NCBI GenBank assembly: GCA_009692105.1
Contig: SHZS01000001.1
Location: 41,476-105,475 of the forward strand
Direction of reading: 5' to 3'
Length of the DNA: 64,000 bases
DNA from: Gemmatimonadota bacterium
Lineage (GTDB): Bacteria > Gemmatimonadota > Gemmatimonadetes > Longimicrobiales > Gaopeijiaceae
Shown here: one piece after another, positions 42,215 to 51,418 of the stretch
How the letters are laid out: each line of letters opens with the position of its first letter
Position numbering within the stretch: the first letter of the stretch is position 1
Position numbers and translations under genes: made by a program
The notes under the pieces: generated by a model
Databases searched by the model: none
What the model was told of the DNA's origin: nothing
What the model saw: only the letters and a program-made list of their open reading frames with translations

Positions 42215-43673
42215 CCCTGTTTGCCGGGGCGGTCCAGGGTGCCGCCATCAACGCCTCGATCTCGGCGATCTCACGGGGCGCGCGGGAGATCCAATCCACT
42301 CCCGACTGCGTCACGACGTAGTCGTCCTCGATCCGGACCCCAATGTTCACGTACCGCGGAAACACCCTCGCCACCGTGTCGCGGAGGGTTCTGTTTCTCG
42401 GAACGTCGGGGATGATCTCCGTCAGCAGGTTGGGGCGGACGTAGACCCCCGGCTCGATCGTGAAGGGAACCCCGGGATCGAGCGTAGGGGGTGCGGGGTC
42501 GTGGACATCCAGCCCGATCCCGTGACCAAGCGCGTGCATGTAGTAGAGGTAATACTGCGGAATCTCGCGGCCGGACTCGTCCACGAAGGTCGCTGTGGGC
42601 GACTCAATCAGGCCGAGCCGGGTGAGCCCCTGGGTGAGGACGCTCGTCGCGACCGCCGACAGCTCCTGAAACCGCACCCCCGGTCGGGCCGTCTCCTCGG
42701 CTGCCGCCTGTGCATCCCGCACCAGTTGATAGACCTCACGCTGAGGATCGGTGAAGCGCCCATTCACAGGGAGGGTCCGGGTCACGTCCGCGGCGTACCC
42801 GCCATAACTGGCCCCGATGTCCACGACCACCACGTCCCCCGCCCCCATGAACCGGTCGTTCGCGTTGTAATGAAGGACCGTCGAGTTCGGCCCGGACCCC
42901 ACGATGGAGGAGAACGACGGGCGTTCGGACCCGTAGCGCCGGAAGGTGGACTCGAGCAGGGCCTGGAGCTCGAACTCGTTCATTCCCGGCGCGGCTGCGC
43001 CCATGACCTCTCGCTCCGCCAGGACGGTGATGTCCACGGCCCTCTGGAGCAGATCCAGCTCGGCCCGGGACTTCACGGAGCGGAGCTGATTCAGTTGGCT
43101 GGCCGCGGAACGGGCCGTGATCTCCCTGCGAGGCTCCAGGAGGTGTCGGAGCCTCTGGGTCACGTCGTCCAGGACGTCCGCGGACGGATCGTAAGGGCCT
43201 GCCACGCTCACCTGCTTCCATCCCGCTGCTACGAGCGAGTCGAACACGGCGGGGAGATCCCCGATGCTTCGCCCCTGGATCCCGGTCGCCTCGCGGGCAC
43301 CCGCCGCACCCACTCGGTATCCCGCCCACGTCTCGTCCGCCGGCGAGCGCGGGTTCACAAAGAGCGTCTCCCGCTGCACCGCACCCCCCCTCACGAGAAC
43401 GACGAGCGCGGCATTTGGCTCGGTGAACCCGGTGATGTACCGGAAGGGAGAGTTCTGGTAGAAGGAGAGATAATCCTGCGGTGGTGCCGCGCTTCCCATC
43501 GCCAGGATCAGGCCTTCCCCAACCCAGGTTGCGAGGGCACTCCTGCGGGCTGCGTACTCGGCCTCAGGGATCTGAGCTTCGAGGGAGGCGGGGGCGCATC
43601 CCACCAACAGACCGGAGATCACGACCGTCCCAAGGATCGCGACAGGGACGGCCGTCTTCTGGAATCGCCTCAC
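42177..43673 (-). CDS. Secreted Xaa-Pro aminopeptidase (M24B), lipoprotein
   Basis: The 498-residue precursor has a lipoprotein signal (VVISGLLVGC). An N-terminal creatinase-like domain (to about 190) is followed by the M24 pita-bread fold with metal ligands: VVVVDIGASYGGYAADVTRT (Asp pair), HALGHGIGLDVHD (His), TIEPGVYV (Glu) and a final IGVRIEDDYVVT (Glu). It removes N-terminal residues that precede proline. Location outside the cytoplasm is inferred from the signal. A divergent M28 peptidase gene starts 175 bases away. Confidence 0.9.
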   Translation of the reverse strand: MRRFQKTAVPVAILGTVVISGLLVGCAPASLEAQIPEAEYAARRSALATWVGEGLILAMGSAAPPQDYLSFYQNSPFRYITGFTEPNAALVVLVRGGAVQRETLFVNPRSPADETWAGYRVGAAGAREATGIQGRSIGDLPAVFDSLVAAGWKQVSVAGPYDPSADVLDDVTQRLRHLLEPRREITARSAASQLNQLRSVKSRAELDLLQRAVDITVLAEREVMGAAAPGMNEFELQALLESTFRRYGSERPSFSSIVGSGPNSTVLHYNANDRFMGAGDVVVVDIGASYGGYAADVTRTLPVNGRFTDPQREVYQLVRDAQAAAEETARPGVRFQELSAVATSVLTQGLTRLGLIESPTATFVDESGREIPQYYLYYMHALGHGIGLDVHDPAPPTLDPGVPFTIEPGVYVRPNLLTEIIPDVPRNRTLRDTVARVFPRYVNIGVRIEDDYVVTQSGVDWISRAPREIAEIEALMAAPWTAPANRDAGWVEWYRALP

Positions 43674-43847
43674 GCCGCCCCCTCCTGGAGTGTCACCCGG
43701 CCACCGGGACCGCCAACGAGCCCACCGCCTGGGCCCGCCCCCGAACTCCTCCGTACCGTCGAGGGTAGGTGCAAGATCCGGAAGATGGAAGGGTCCACGA
43801 TTGGACGCCCACCGCCCGAGTAGAGCCGCGTGAGAGGACTCCCAGCC

Positions 43848-44858
43848 ATGCGCAGCATCCCGGTAGGGATCGGTTTCGCCGCTATTCTCGAAGTGGCCCT
43901 CGCAATGAGCCTCGTCGGTGGCGCAGCGCGACCGGCTCGGGCGGAGCCGCCCACGGCGGGTGGCGACACCCTGACCACCCTCGAACGCGCCCTTCTATTT
44001 CAGGACCTCTCCATCCTCGCGCACGATTCGATGGAGGGGAGGGGTGCAGGAACGGAAGGGATCGAGCGGGCGCGCCACTTCCTGGTCGCCGCATTCCCCG
44101 AGCGCGGTCTCTCCCCCCTGGCCGGGCAGTCACTGCAGGAGTTCCACTTCTCCGGAGCCCCGGGTGGAGGCAACGAGGTCACGGGCGCGAATGTCCTCGG
44201 CGTTGTCCGTGGGTCGGTCCGCCCCGGCCGCTTTCTCGTGATCTCGGCGCACTACGATCACCTGGGGATCCGTGGCGGAAGGATCTACCCCGGTGCCGAC
44301 GACAACGCGTCGGGGACCGCCGCGCTCCTGGCGCTGGCCTCCGAACTCTCGGAGAACCCACCGCTGCACTCCGTCCTCTTCGTCGCATTCGACGCGGAGG
44401 AGTCCGGGCTTCGCGGCTCCCACGCCTTCGTATCCGATCTTCCGATCCCGCTCGACTCCATCGTCCTGAACGTGAATCTCGATATGGTGAGCCGGAGCGC
44501 CGTGGGAGAGCTCTATGCGGTCGGCACCCACCACTATCCGTTCCTGAGGGAACTCGTCGAGGCAGTGGCCGCCCAAAGCCGAGTGACGCTCCTCCTGGGG
44601 CACGACGAACCGGGCCTCCCGCCCGGCGATGACTGGACGTTGGCCTCCGATCACGGGGCATTTCACCAGCAAGGGATCCCTTTCATCTATTTCGGGGTGG
44701 AGGATCACGCGGGCTACCACCAGCCGACCGATACGGTCGAGAACATCACACCGGAGTTCTACGTAAGGGCCGTGGAGACCGTGCTCGATTTCATTCGCGA
44801 AGCGGACGCCCTGGGCGACGAGATCCTGGCTCGCCGGGCCGGAGGCGCGAGCCGATGA
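43848..44858 (+). CDS. M28-family zinc aminopeptidase, secreted
   Basis: The 336-residue precursor has a signal peptide (FAAILEVALAMSLVGGAARPARA, about 9-31). The zinc-site motifs are in order: SAHYDHLG, PGADDNASGTAALL, DAEESGLRGSHAF and NVNLDMVSRS. A late HQPTDTVENI gives the last His. ATG 43848 is chosen since GAGAGGA stands 9 bases before; the frame is open from GTG 43830. It overlaps pruA by ATGA, joining peptide breakdown with amino-acid oxidation. Confidence 0.9.
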   Translation: MRSIPVGIGFAAILEVALAMSLVGGAARPARAEPPTAGGDTLTTLERALLFQDLSILAHDSMEGRGAGTEGIERARHFLVAAFPERGLSPLAGQSLQEFHFSGAPGGGNEVTGANVLGVVRGSVRPGRFLVISAHYDHLGIRGGRIYPGADDNASGTAALLALASELSENPPLHSVLFVAFDAEESGLRGSHAFVSDLPIPLDSIVLNVNLDMVSRSAVGELYAVGTHHYPFLRELVEAVAAQSRVTLLLGHDEPGLPPGDDWTLASDHGAFHQQGIPFIYFGVEDHAGYHQPTDTVENITPEFYVRAVETVLDFIREADALGDEILARRAGGASR

Positions 44859-46480
44859 CGGACCCGCGGATCCCGGTTCCCCCACCCAGGAACGAGCCAC
44901 CGCGCGAGTACCGCCCGGGATCGGCAGAGCGGGCCCTTCTGGAAGCTCGGATCCGGGAGATGAGCGGCGAGACGGCGGAGCTCCCGATCTTCATCGGAGG
45001 AAAGGAACGGAGTGGACCCTCGAGCTTCGTTCAGAGGGCGCCCCACCGCCACGAGCTTCAGCTCGCCCGCGTCCAGGCAGCGGGACCGCAGGAGGTGGAG
45101 CAGGCGATCGATCAGGCCCTCGCGGTGGCGCAGGAGTGGTCGGAGACTTCATGGGGGGACCGGGCGGCCATCTTCCTGCGGGCCGCTGACCTCATTTCGG
45201 GGCCACTCCGGAGTACGCTGAACGCCGCCACGATCCTCGGGCAGTCCAAGTCAGTCCAACAATCCGAGCTCGACGCCGCATGCGAGCTCGCAGACTTCCT
45301 CCGCTTCAACGTCCACTTCGCGGAGCGGATCTACGCCGAGCAGCCAATCTCGACCCCGGAGGCCGGGAACCAGCTCGATTACCGGCCGCTCGAGGGGTTC
45401 GTCTTGGCGATCACGCCCTTCAACTTCACGGCGATCGGCGGAAACCTCCCGACCGCTCCGGCGATGCTCGGAAACGTCGTGGTGTGGAAGCCGTCCGAAA
45501 AACAGGCTCTCTCGGCGCATCACACGATGGAGGCGCTCCGGGCCGCCGGCCTCCCGGGTGGCGTGGTGAACCTCCTCCACGGAAGCGGGCCGAAGATCGC
45601 GGAGGTCGCTCTGGCCCACGAGTCTTTCGCCGGGCTCCATTTCACCGGCTCGGAGGCCTCCTTTTCGAACCTCTGGAAGACCATCGCGAAGAACCTCCAG
45701 TGGTATCGAGGGTTCCCGCGCATCGTGGGCGAGACTGGCGGGAAGGACTTCGTGATCGCACACCCCTCTGCCCAGGTCGCTCCCCTGGTGGTCGCGTTGG
45801 GGCGCGGGGCCTTCGAGTACCAGGGGCAGAAGTGCTCCGCGGCCTCCCGAGCCTACATCCCTGCGTCACTCTGGCCCGAGGTCCGAGACGGGATCCTCGC
45901 CATGATCGAGGAGATCACGATGGGGGACGTAGGGGAGGACCTCTCGACCTTCATGGGCGCCGTGATCGACGAGAACGCGTTCAAGCGACACCGTGGCGCG
46001 ATCGAGAAGGCGCGTGCGGACGGGCTTGAGGTAGTCGCGGGCGGACGGACGGACAGCAAGGACGGTTGGTTCGTCGAGCCCACGGTGCTTCGCACCGAGA
46101 ACCCCACGTACGACACCATGACGCGCGAGCTCTTCGGCCCCATCCTCACGATGTACGTGTTCCCCGATGCCCGGTGGATCGAGACGCTGGACCTCCTGAA
46201 CGAGACGAGCCCGTTCGGCCTCACGGGAGCGGTCTTCGCGGAGGACCGCGATGCAGTGATGGAGGCTACCCGGCGACTGCGTCACGCCGCGGGGAACTTC
46301 TATGTCAACGACAAGCCGACCGGGGCCGTGGTGGGGCAGCAGCCGTTCGGGGGTGCTCGCCGCTCTGGGACTAACGACAAGGCAGGATCCTTCCTGAACC
46401 TCGTCCGCTGGCTCAGCCCCCGCACCATCAAGGAGACCTTCGTCCGGCCAACGGACTGGCGCTACCCCCACATGGGCTGA
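44855..46480 (+). CDS. pruA: L-glutamate gamma-semialdehyde dehydrogenase
   Basis: This enzyme oxidises the semialdehyde (from proline breakdown) to glutamate with NAD. The 541 residues match the 1-pyrroline-5-carboxylate dehydrogenase group. It has ITPFNFTAIGGNLPTAPAML, HFTGSEASF, the active-site Glu in VGETGGKD, and the nucleophile Cys327 in YQGQKCSAASR. No proline dehydrogenase is in the window. It is translationally coupled to the M28 peptidase. Confidence 0.94.
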   Translation: MTDPRIPVPPPRNEPPREYRPGSAERALLEARIREMSGETAELPIFIGGKERSGPSSFVQRAPHRHELQLARVQAAGPQEVEQAIDQALAVAQEWSETSWGDRAAIFLRAADLISGPLRSTLNAATILGQSKSVQQSELDAACELADFLRFNVHFAERIYAEQPISTPEAGNQLDYRPLEGFVLAITPFNFTAIGGNLPTAPAMLGNVVVWKPSEKQALSAHHTMEALRAAGLPGGVVNLLHGSGPKIAEVALAHESFAGLHFTGSEASFSNLWKTIAKNLQWYRGFPRIVGETGGKDFVIAHPSAQVAPLVVALGRGAFEYQGQKCSAASRAYIPASLWPEVRDGILAMIEEITMGDVGEDLSTFMGAVIDENAFKRHRGAIEKARADGLEVVAGGRTDSKDGWFVEPTVLRTENPTYDTMTRELFGPILTMYVFPDARWIETLDLLNETSPFGLTGAVFAEDRDAVMEATRRLRHAAGNFYVNDKPTGAVVGQQPFGGARRSGTNDKAGSFLNLVRWLSPRTIKETFVRPTDWRYPHMG

Positions 46481-46484
46481 GGCC

Positions 46485-46790
46485 TCAGAACCCCAGGAGC
46501 TGGGGAAGGTCTGCCACCGAATCCAGAACGAGGTCGGGCTTCACCCCGAGGGCCAGATCGAACTCTACGTCCGCCCCCAGGACGAGGAGAAGAGAGTTCG
46601 TGAGGACGATCGCGTCCATCCCCATGGCAATGGCGACCGCCACACCCCCCCAGCCACGATGGTAGGCCAGGAGAAAGGCCGGGACCATTGCCAGAAGCCA
46701 TGGCAGGTGCTGGACGCCGCCATTCTGACCGAGCAGAAGCACATTTCCCATGACCGCGGCCGCTAGCGCCGCCTCCGTATGCTCATGCAT
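46485..46790 (-). CDS. Small membrane protein
   Basis: The 101-residue protein from ATG 46790 has several hydrophobic segments (AALAAAVMGNVLLLG, LPWLLAMVPAFLLAYH, GVAVAIAMGMDAIVLTNSLLLVL) and ends DLVLDSVADLPQLLGF. The frame extends to 46901 without clear coding signal. It converges on pruA with a few bases between. The family is unknown to me. Confidence 0.6.
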   Translation of the reverse strand: MHEHTEAALAAAVMGNVLLLGQNGGVQHLPWLLAMVPAFLLAYHRGWGGVAVAIAMGMDAIVLTNSLLLVLGADVEFDLALGVKPDLVLDSVADLPQLLGF

Positions 46791-46872
46791 CCCGCCACCC
46801 TGGATGCGCCCCGAACGCTCGTTTCGGACGGCAAGGCAGCCCCACCCGCCCCGCAGTATCATTAGCTCACCT

Positions 46873-47499
46873 ATGGATCTCTTTATTTCCGCACTCGTCA
46901 CTTACCTGGTCGTGATCGACCCGCCGGGGTGCGTGCCGATCTTCGCGAGCCTCGTCGAGGGCGCACCGGACGCGCACCGCCGTCAGATGGCCGTAAGGTC
47001 GGTGGCCGTAGCCGGTGGGATCCTGGTCTTCTTCGCGCTGGTAGGCGAGCCACTGCTCGAGGCACTTGCGATCAGCCTGGACGCGTTTCGGATCGCCGGC
47101 GGAGTCATGCTCTTTCTGCTCGCCCTGGAGATGGTCTTCGAGAAACGCACTCAGCGACGGGCGGCCCGCGCAGAGGCCGTCGCCAGAGAGCAGCGCCCCC
47201 CCGACTGGGAGGATATCTCCGTCTTTCCGATGGGCATTCCCATGATCGCGGGCCCCGGATCGATCGTGACTACCATGCTCCTGGTGGGGCGGGCCGAGGA
47301 GCTCTCTGGACTCGCGACGGTGCTACTCGCGATGGGGCTCGTCCTGCTCGTGACCCTCGTGCTCTTCCTTGCCGCGATCCCGATCCTGCGACTGGTCGGA
47401 CCTCGGCTCGAAGCGGTTCTCACCCGGATCCTCGGGGTGGTCCTGGCCGCGCTGGCGGTTCAGTTCGTGATCGATGGGGTGAGGGGAAGCGTCGGGTGA
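46873..47499 (+). CDS. MarC-family membrane protein
   Basis: The 208-residue protein has six predicted membrane segments and the MarC hallmarks VVIDPPGCVPIFASL near the start and FPMGIPMIAGPGSIVTTMLL in the second half. Function is not established; the name comes from the mar locus but no role in antibiotic resistance has been found. ATG 46873 begins the conserved part. GTG of the next gene overlaps its stop. Confidence 0.88.
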   Translation: MDLFISALVTYLVVIDPPGCVPIFASLVEGAPDAHRRQMAVRSVAVAGGILVFFALVGEPLLEALAISLDAFRIAGGVMLFLLALEMVFEKRTQRRAARAEAVAREQRPPDWEDISVFPMGIPMIAGPGSIVTTMLLVGRAEELSGLATVLLAMGLVLLVTLVLFLAAIPILRLVGPRLEAVLTRILGVVLAALAVQFVIDGVRGSVG

Positions 47500-47666
47500 A
47501 TTGCCCCTACTGCGGCGAGCCCGTCGAGCTGCAGGTCGACGAGGAAGGCGGGAGGCATCAGCGCTACGTGGAGGACTGCCCCGTCTGCTGTCGACCCTGG
47601 CAGGTCGAGGTTACGGAGGGACTGGACGGCCAATGGAACGCGACCCTTCGAACGACGGACGAGTAG
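47496..47666 (+). CDS. CPXCG-motif cysteine-rich protein
   Basis: A 56-residue protein reads MNCPYCGEPVELQVDEEGG and then DCPVCCRPWQVEV. It belongs to the small CPXCG family, a likely zinc ribbon made by the CPYC and CPVC pairs. Translation starts at GTG 47496, which overlaps the MarC stop (GTGA). Function unknown. Confidence 0.8.
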   Translation: MNCPYCGEPVELQVDEEGGRHQRYVEDCPVCCRPWQVEVTEGLDGQWNATLRTTDE

Positions 47667-47690
47667 GGGCCCGACGGACCCCCTCTCCCC

Positions 47691-49634
47691 TCAAACGTCC
47701 AGATTCTTCACGTAGCGGGCGTTCTTCTCGATGAACTCACGGCGGGGCTCGACATCCTCGCCCATGAGTCGGGAGAAGATGGAGTCGGCGGTCGCCGCGC
47801 TCTCCATCGTGACCTGATAGAGAGTGCGCGAGGCGGGGTCCATGGTAGTGGACCAGAGCTGGTCGGGGTTCATCTCGCCGAGGCCCTTGTAGCGTTGAAT
47901 CGTGACCCCCTTCGCCTCGTCGGCCTTCCCGTTCGTGAGGCGGTTCACCACCTCATTCCGCTGCTCCTCGGTATACACGTAGTGCTCTTGCTTCCCCTTG
48001 GCCACCCGGTAGAGGGGCGGCTGGGCGATGTAGATGTACCCGGCCTCGATCAGCTCCCTCATCTGACGGAAAAAGAAAGTGAGGAGCAGGGTGCGAATAT
48101 GAGCGCCGTCGACGTCCGCATCCGTCATGATGATGATCTTGTGGTACCGCGCTTCCTCGATGTCGAAGTCGTCTTTGATCCCCGCCCCGACCGCGGTGAT
48201 CATCGCGCGGATCTCCTCGTTCCCGAGGACCTTGTCGATCCGAGCTCGCTCCACGTTCAGGATCTTCCCCTTCACGGGAAGAATCGCCTGGAAGGAGCGG
48301 TCGCGCCCTTGCTTTGCCGAGCCACCGGCCGAGTCACCCTCGACGATGAAGATCTCGGTCATCGTCGGGTCGCTCAGCGAACAGTCCGCGAGCTTTCCAG
48401 GGAGGATACCGCCCTCGAGCGCGTTCTTCTTTCGAGCTAGGTCACGGGCCTTCCGGGCAGCCTCCCGCGCGCGCGCGGCCGAGAGGGACTTTTCGATGAT
48501 CGTGCGCGCGGCCTTGGGATTCTCGTCCAGCCAGGTTGCGAGCTGCTCGTTCACGGCCGTCTCGACCGCACCCCGCACCTCCGAGTTACCGAGCTTCGTC
48601 TTCGTCTGCCCCTCGAACTGGGGCTCCATGACCCGAACGGAAAGGACGCATGTGAGCCCCTCCCTCACGTCGTCGCCGGAAAGGGCGTCCTCCGCCTTCT
48701 TCAGAAGGTTGTTCTTCTTCGCGTAGTCGTTGATCGTCCGCGTCAGCGCGGCCTTGAGCCCAGTGACGTGGGTCCCCCCTTCGTGCGTGTTGATGTTGTT
48801 CACGAAGGTGTGCGTGTTCTCCGAGTACCCAGAGTCGTATTGGAGCGCGAGCTCGATCTCGGCCTCCGGGCGCTGGGTCTCGAAGTAGAAGACCTTCTCG
48901 TGGAGGGGAGGCCGCGTGGCCCGGAGGTACTCGACGTACGCGACGAGCCCACCCTCGTAGGCGTACGTCTCCTCGGTCGAGGGCTTCGAGCGTTCGTCCC
49001 GGATGACGATCTCGAGCCCCTTGTTCAGGAAGGCGAGCTCCCGGAGCCGGGTCGAGAGGGTCTCCAGGTTGTAGTCGAGCTCGGTGAAGATCTGCCGGTC
49101 GGGCTTGAAGGTGACGCGGGTCCCGCTTCCCTCGGACTTCCCGATCTTCTCCAGCTCCTGCTGCTTGTCCCCGCGGGCGAAGACCTGACGCCACCGCCCC
49201 CCGTCCCGCCACACCTCGACTTCGAGCATCTCGGACAGCGCGTTGACCACGCTCACCCCAACCCCGTGAAGCCCACCAGAGACCTTATAGCTCTCCTTGT
49301 CGAACTTCCCGCCCGCATGGAGGGTCGTCATCGCGAGTTCGACGCCGGTAATCTTCTCGGTCGGGTGCTCGTCCACGGGAATCCCGCGGCCATTGTCCAC
49401 GACCGTCACGGAGTTGTCCTCGTGGATCGTGACCTCGACCCGGGTGCAGTAGCCCGCCATGGCCTCGTCAATCGAGTTATCCACCACCTCGTATACGAGG
49501 TGGTGGAGACCCCGGCTCGACGTCGAGCCGATGTACATCCCAGGCCGCTTTCGGACAGCCTCGAGGCCCTTCAGAACCTGGATTTTCCCGGAGGTGTACT
49601 CCGAGGCTTTCGTTTGCGGACGCTTGTCAGCCAT
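47691..49634 (-). CDS. gyrB: DNA gyrase subunit B
   Basis: GyrB supplies the ATPase of DNA gyrase. The 647-residue protein shows the GHKL motifs (VVDNSIDEAMAG, VDNGRGIPVD, GGLHGVG), the transducer, the Toprim motif VEGDSAGGSAKQGRDR and DADVDGAHIRTLLLTFFFRQ, and the C-terminal QRYKGLGEMNPDQLW. The length is of the short type without the 170-residue insert. AGGA is just before the ATG. It follows dciA on the same strand. Confidence 0.96.
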   Translation of the reverse strand: MADKRPQTKASEYTSGKIQVLKGLEAVRKRPGMYIGSTSSRGLHHLVYEVVDNSIDEAMAGYCTRVEVTIHEDNSVTVVDNGRGIPVDEHPTEKITGVELAMTTLHAGGKFDKESYKVSGGLHGVGVSVVNALSEMLEVEVWRDGGRWRQVFARGDKQQELEKIGKSEGSGTRVTFKPDRQIFTELDYNLETLSTRLRELAFLNKGLEIVIRDERSKPSTEETYAYEGGLVAYVEYLRATRPPLHEKVFYFETQRPEAEIELALQYDSGYSENTHTFVNNINTHEGGTHVTGLKAALTRTINDYAKKNNLLKKAEDALSGDDVREGLTCVLSVRVMEPQFEGQTKTKLGNSEVRGAVETAVNEQLATWLDENPKAARTIIEKSLSAARAREAARKARDLARKKNALEGGILPGKLADCSLSDPTMTEIFIVEGDSAGGSAKQGRDRSFQAILPVKGKILNVERARIDKVLGNEEIRAMITAVGAGIKDDFDIEEARYHKIIIMTDADVDGAHIRTLLLTFFFRQMRELIEAGYIYIAQPPLYRVAKGKQEHYVYTEEQRNEVVNRLTNGKADEAKGVTIQRYKGLGEMNPDQLWSTTMDPASRTLYQVTMESAATADSIFSRLMGEDVEPRREFIEKNARYVKNLDV

Positions 49635-49784
49635 GAGTCCTGTGGTGGTGCGCTTTCTTGGAGAGGTACGAGGGTGGCGCGCCCCTGTGGCGGACGCATC
49701 CTCGCAGCGTGTTACAATTTACTGGATCGGGAGGGGGTTTTCCATTGCGAGTGAAGCCGAAGGGGGGGGGTCCCCAGAAGCGCC

Positions 49785-50150
49785 CTAGGACCCCTTCCCC
49801 GACCTCTCGGAGAGCGTGAAGACGATCTTTTCGATCCGCCCCTCCTTCTGACCCGCGTTCAGGCGCCGGAGAATGTCCTGCTTCATGAGGCTGAGCTCGG
49901 AGAGCCACGCGCTCGAGTCCACCTGGACGAAGAGCACGTCGCTCGAGACGGTGATCGCCTTCGCGACATGCGCGATTCGCTCCCCCACCACCTCCCGCCA
50001 CCGCACGATTGCGCCCTGGCGGGCGAGCGCCTCCGTGAGTCCCAGGGCGCCGAGCACCCCGGTGAGCACGTCGCCGACGCGCTCGGGTGCACCCGGACCC
50101 GGGTCTGGAACTGACCATCGCTCCCCTCTAGGCCGCATCGATTCGCTCAT
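49785..50150 (-). CDS. dciA: DciA-type (DUF721) replication protein
   Basis: DciA loads or assists the replicative helicase DnaB in bacteria that lack DnaC. The 121-residue protein from ATG 50150 has the DUF721 core: GLTEALARQGAIVRWREVVG, FVQVDSSAWLSELSLMKQDI and LNAGQKEGRIEKIVF. It lies between recF and gyrB, the usual DUF721 position. The frame extends upstream to 50219, but that part runs through the recF stop. Confidence 0.85.
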   Translation of the reverse strand: MSESMRPRGERWSVPDPGPGAPERVGDVLTGVLGALGLTEALARQGAIVRWREVVGERIAHVAKAITVSSDVLFVQVDSSAWLSELSLMKQDILRRLNAGQKEGRIEKIVFTLSERSGKGS

Positions 50151-50182
50151 GGCTGCACGATCAGCTTGACGACGTCCTGAGG

Positions 50183-51370
50183 TCAAGACGTCGTTACGGC
50201 TCCTCCCCGGATCCTCCACCGCGGGAGCAGCCTCCTCCGGAAGCGCACATCGCTCTCCTTCGGAGCCGTGAGGATCACCTGCCCCGGAACGAGCCGATCC
50301 AGCAAGCTCAACACCCGTCGCGACCGATCCTCGTCCAGCTCGGCGAACAGGTCATCCAGAAGCAGGATGGGCTCTCGCCCCCGCTGCTCCCGCACGGTAT
50401 CGGCCTCGAGGAGCCGGAGCGCGAGTGCGATCGTCCTCCGCTCTCCCCCGGAGCCGAACTCGCGGGCGTCCCTCCCCCCTTCCGGGGCATCGATGGAGAA
50501 CCTTACCTCATCTCGGTGCGGACCGATCAGCGTGGATCGCAGGCGACGCTCCATCTCTCGCGAACGCTCGAGGGCGGCGCCATAGGCGTCCTCCACGGAC
50601 TCGAGCGTGTGCGGCTGGCTCCCATGACCGTGCGATCCACCTCCGTTCCCCACGCCCAGAAGGCTCGACTCATAGCGCATCCGGGCCATCCCCAGTCCCG
50701 AGGCCTCTTGGTAGTAATCCGAGAAGCGCTGCCCGTGCCGTTCGATCCATTGGGCTCGCCCCAGGCTGACCTCGGCGCCAGCGCGGACGAGTCCCTCGTC
50801 CCAGGCAGCGACCGAGCCCGCCCCCTCACCACGCCGAAGAGCTGCGTTCCGACGGGCGAGGGCCTGCCGGAAGCGCTGGAGGGCCTTGAGGTAAGCCGGC
50901 TCGTTCAGAGAGAGCAGAACGTCGAGGTAGCGTCTTCGCTCCGCCGGCCCTTCGCTCACGAGCCGGACGTCATCCGGCGTAAAGAGCACGGAGCCGACGG
51001 CCCCGATCGCGTCGCCGATCCGGGCTGCAACCTCGCCATCCAGAGTGATCCGCTTTTCGCGGGTCTGCGCGTCATATGCCGCAGCGACGACCCGGGCTCG
51101 AAACCCGCCGGGCGTGCCTTCGGTGCCGCGCAGTGGGCGGCTTTCCCCGATCCCTCCCTCGATCCGAAAGTACGTCCAGCCGATCCGGACGAGCTGCTCG
51201 TCGCGGACGCTCCGGAAGGATCGGAACGTCTCTAGATAGTGGATCGCCTCGAGCAGGTTCGTCTTCCCCTGCGCGTTCGGTCCCACAATGGCCACGCCCA
51301 CAGGAGGAACCTCGAGGGCCTGGTCCTCCAGGTTCCGAAACCCCATGAGGGAGAGCCTACTGAGTCGCAT
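50183..51370 (-). CDS. recF: RecF recombination protein
   Basis: RecF is an SMC-like ATPase that helps load RecA at gaps. The 395-residue protein has Walker A GPNAQGKTNLLE, LFTPDDVRLVSEGPAERRR, a signature around SGGERRTIALAL and Walker B ILLLDDLFAELDEDRS. The order recF, dciA, gyrB is the usual chromosomal-origin order, but dnaA and dnaN are not upstream; an enoyl-CoA hydratase is there instead. Confidence 0.94.
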   Translation of the reverse strand: MRLSRLSLMGFRNLEDQALEVPPVGVAIVGPNAQGKTNLLEAIHYLETFRSFRSVRDEQLVRIGWTYFRIEGGIGESRPLRGTEGTPGGFRARVVAAAYDAQTREKRITLDGEVAARIGDAIGAVGSVLFTPDDVRLVSEGPAERRRYLDVLLSLNEPAYLKALQRFRQALARRNAALRRGEGAGSVAAWDEGLVRAGAEVSLGRAQWIERHGQRFSDYYQEASGLGMARMRYESSLLGVGNGGGSHGHGSQPHTLESVEDAYGAALERSREMERRLRSTLIGPHRDEVRFSIDAPEGGRDAREFGSGGERRTIALALRLLEADTVREQRGREPILLLDDLFAELDEDRSRRVLSLLDRLVPGQVILTAPKESDVRFRRRLLPRWRIRGGAVTTS

Positions 51371-51418
51371 TTGGATGGTGGACCGAGGTCGCGGAGCCTG
51401 GACAGCAGGCCGACCCGC

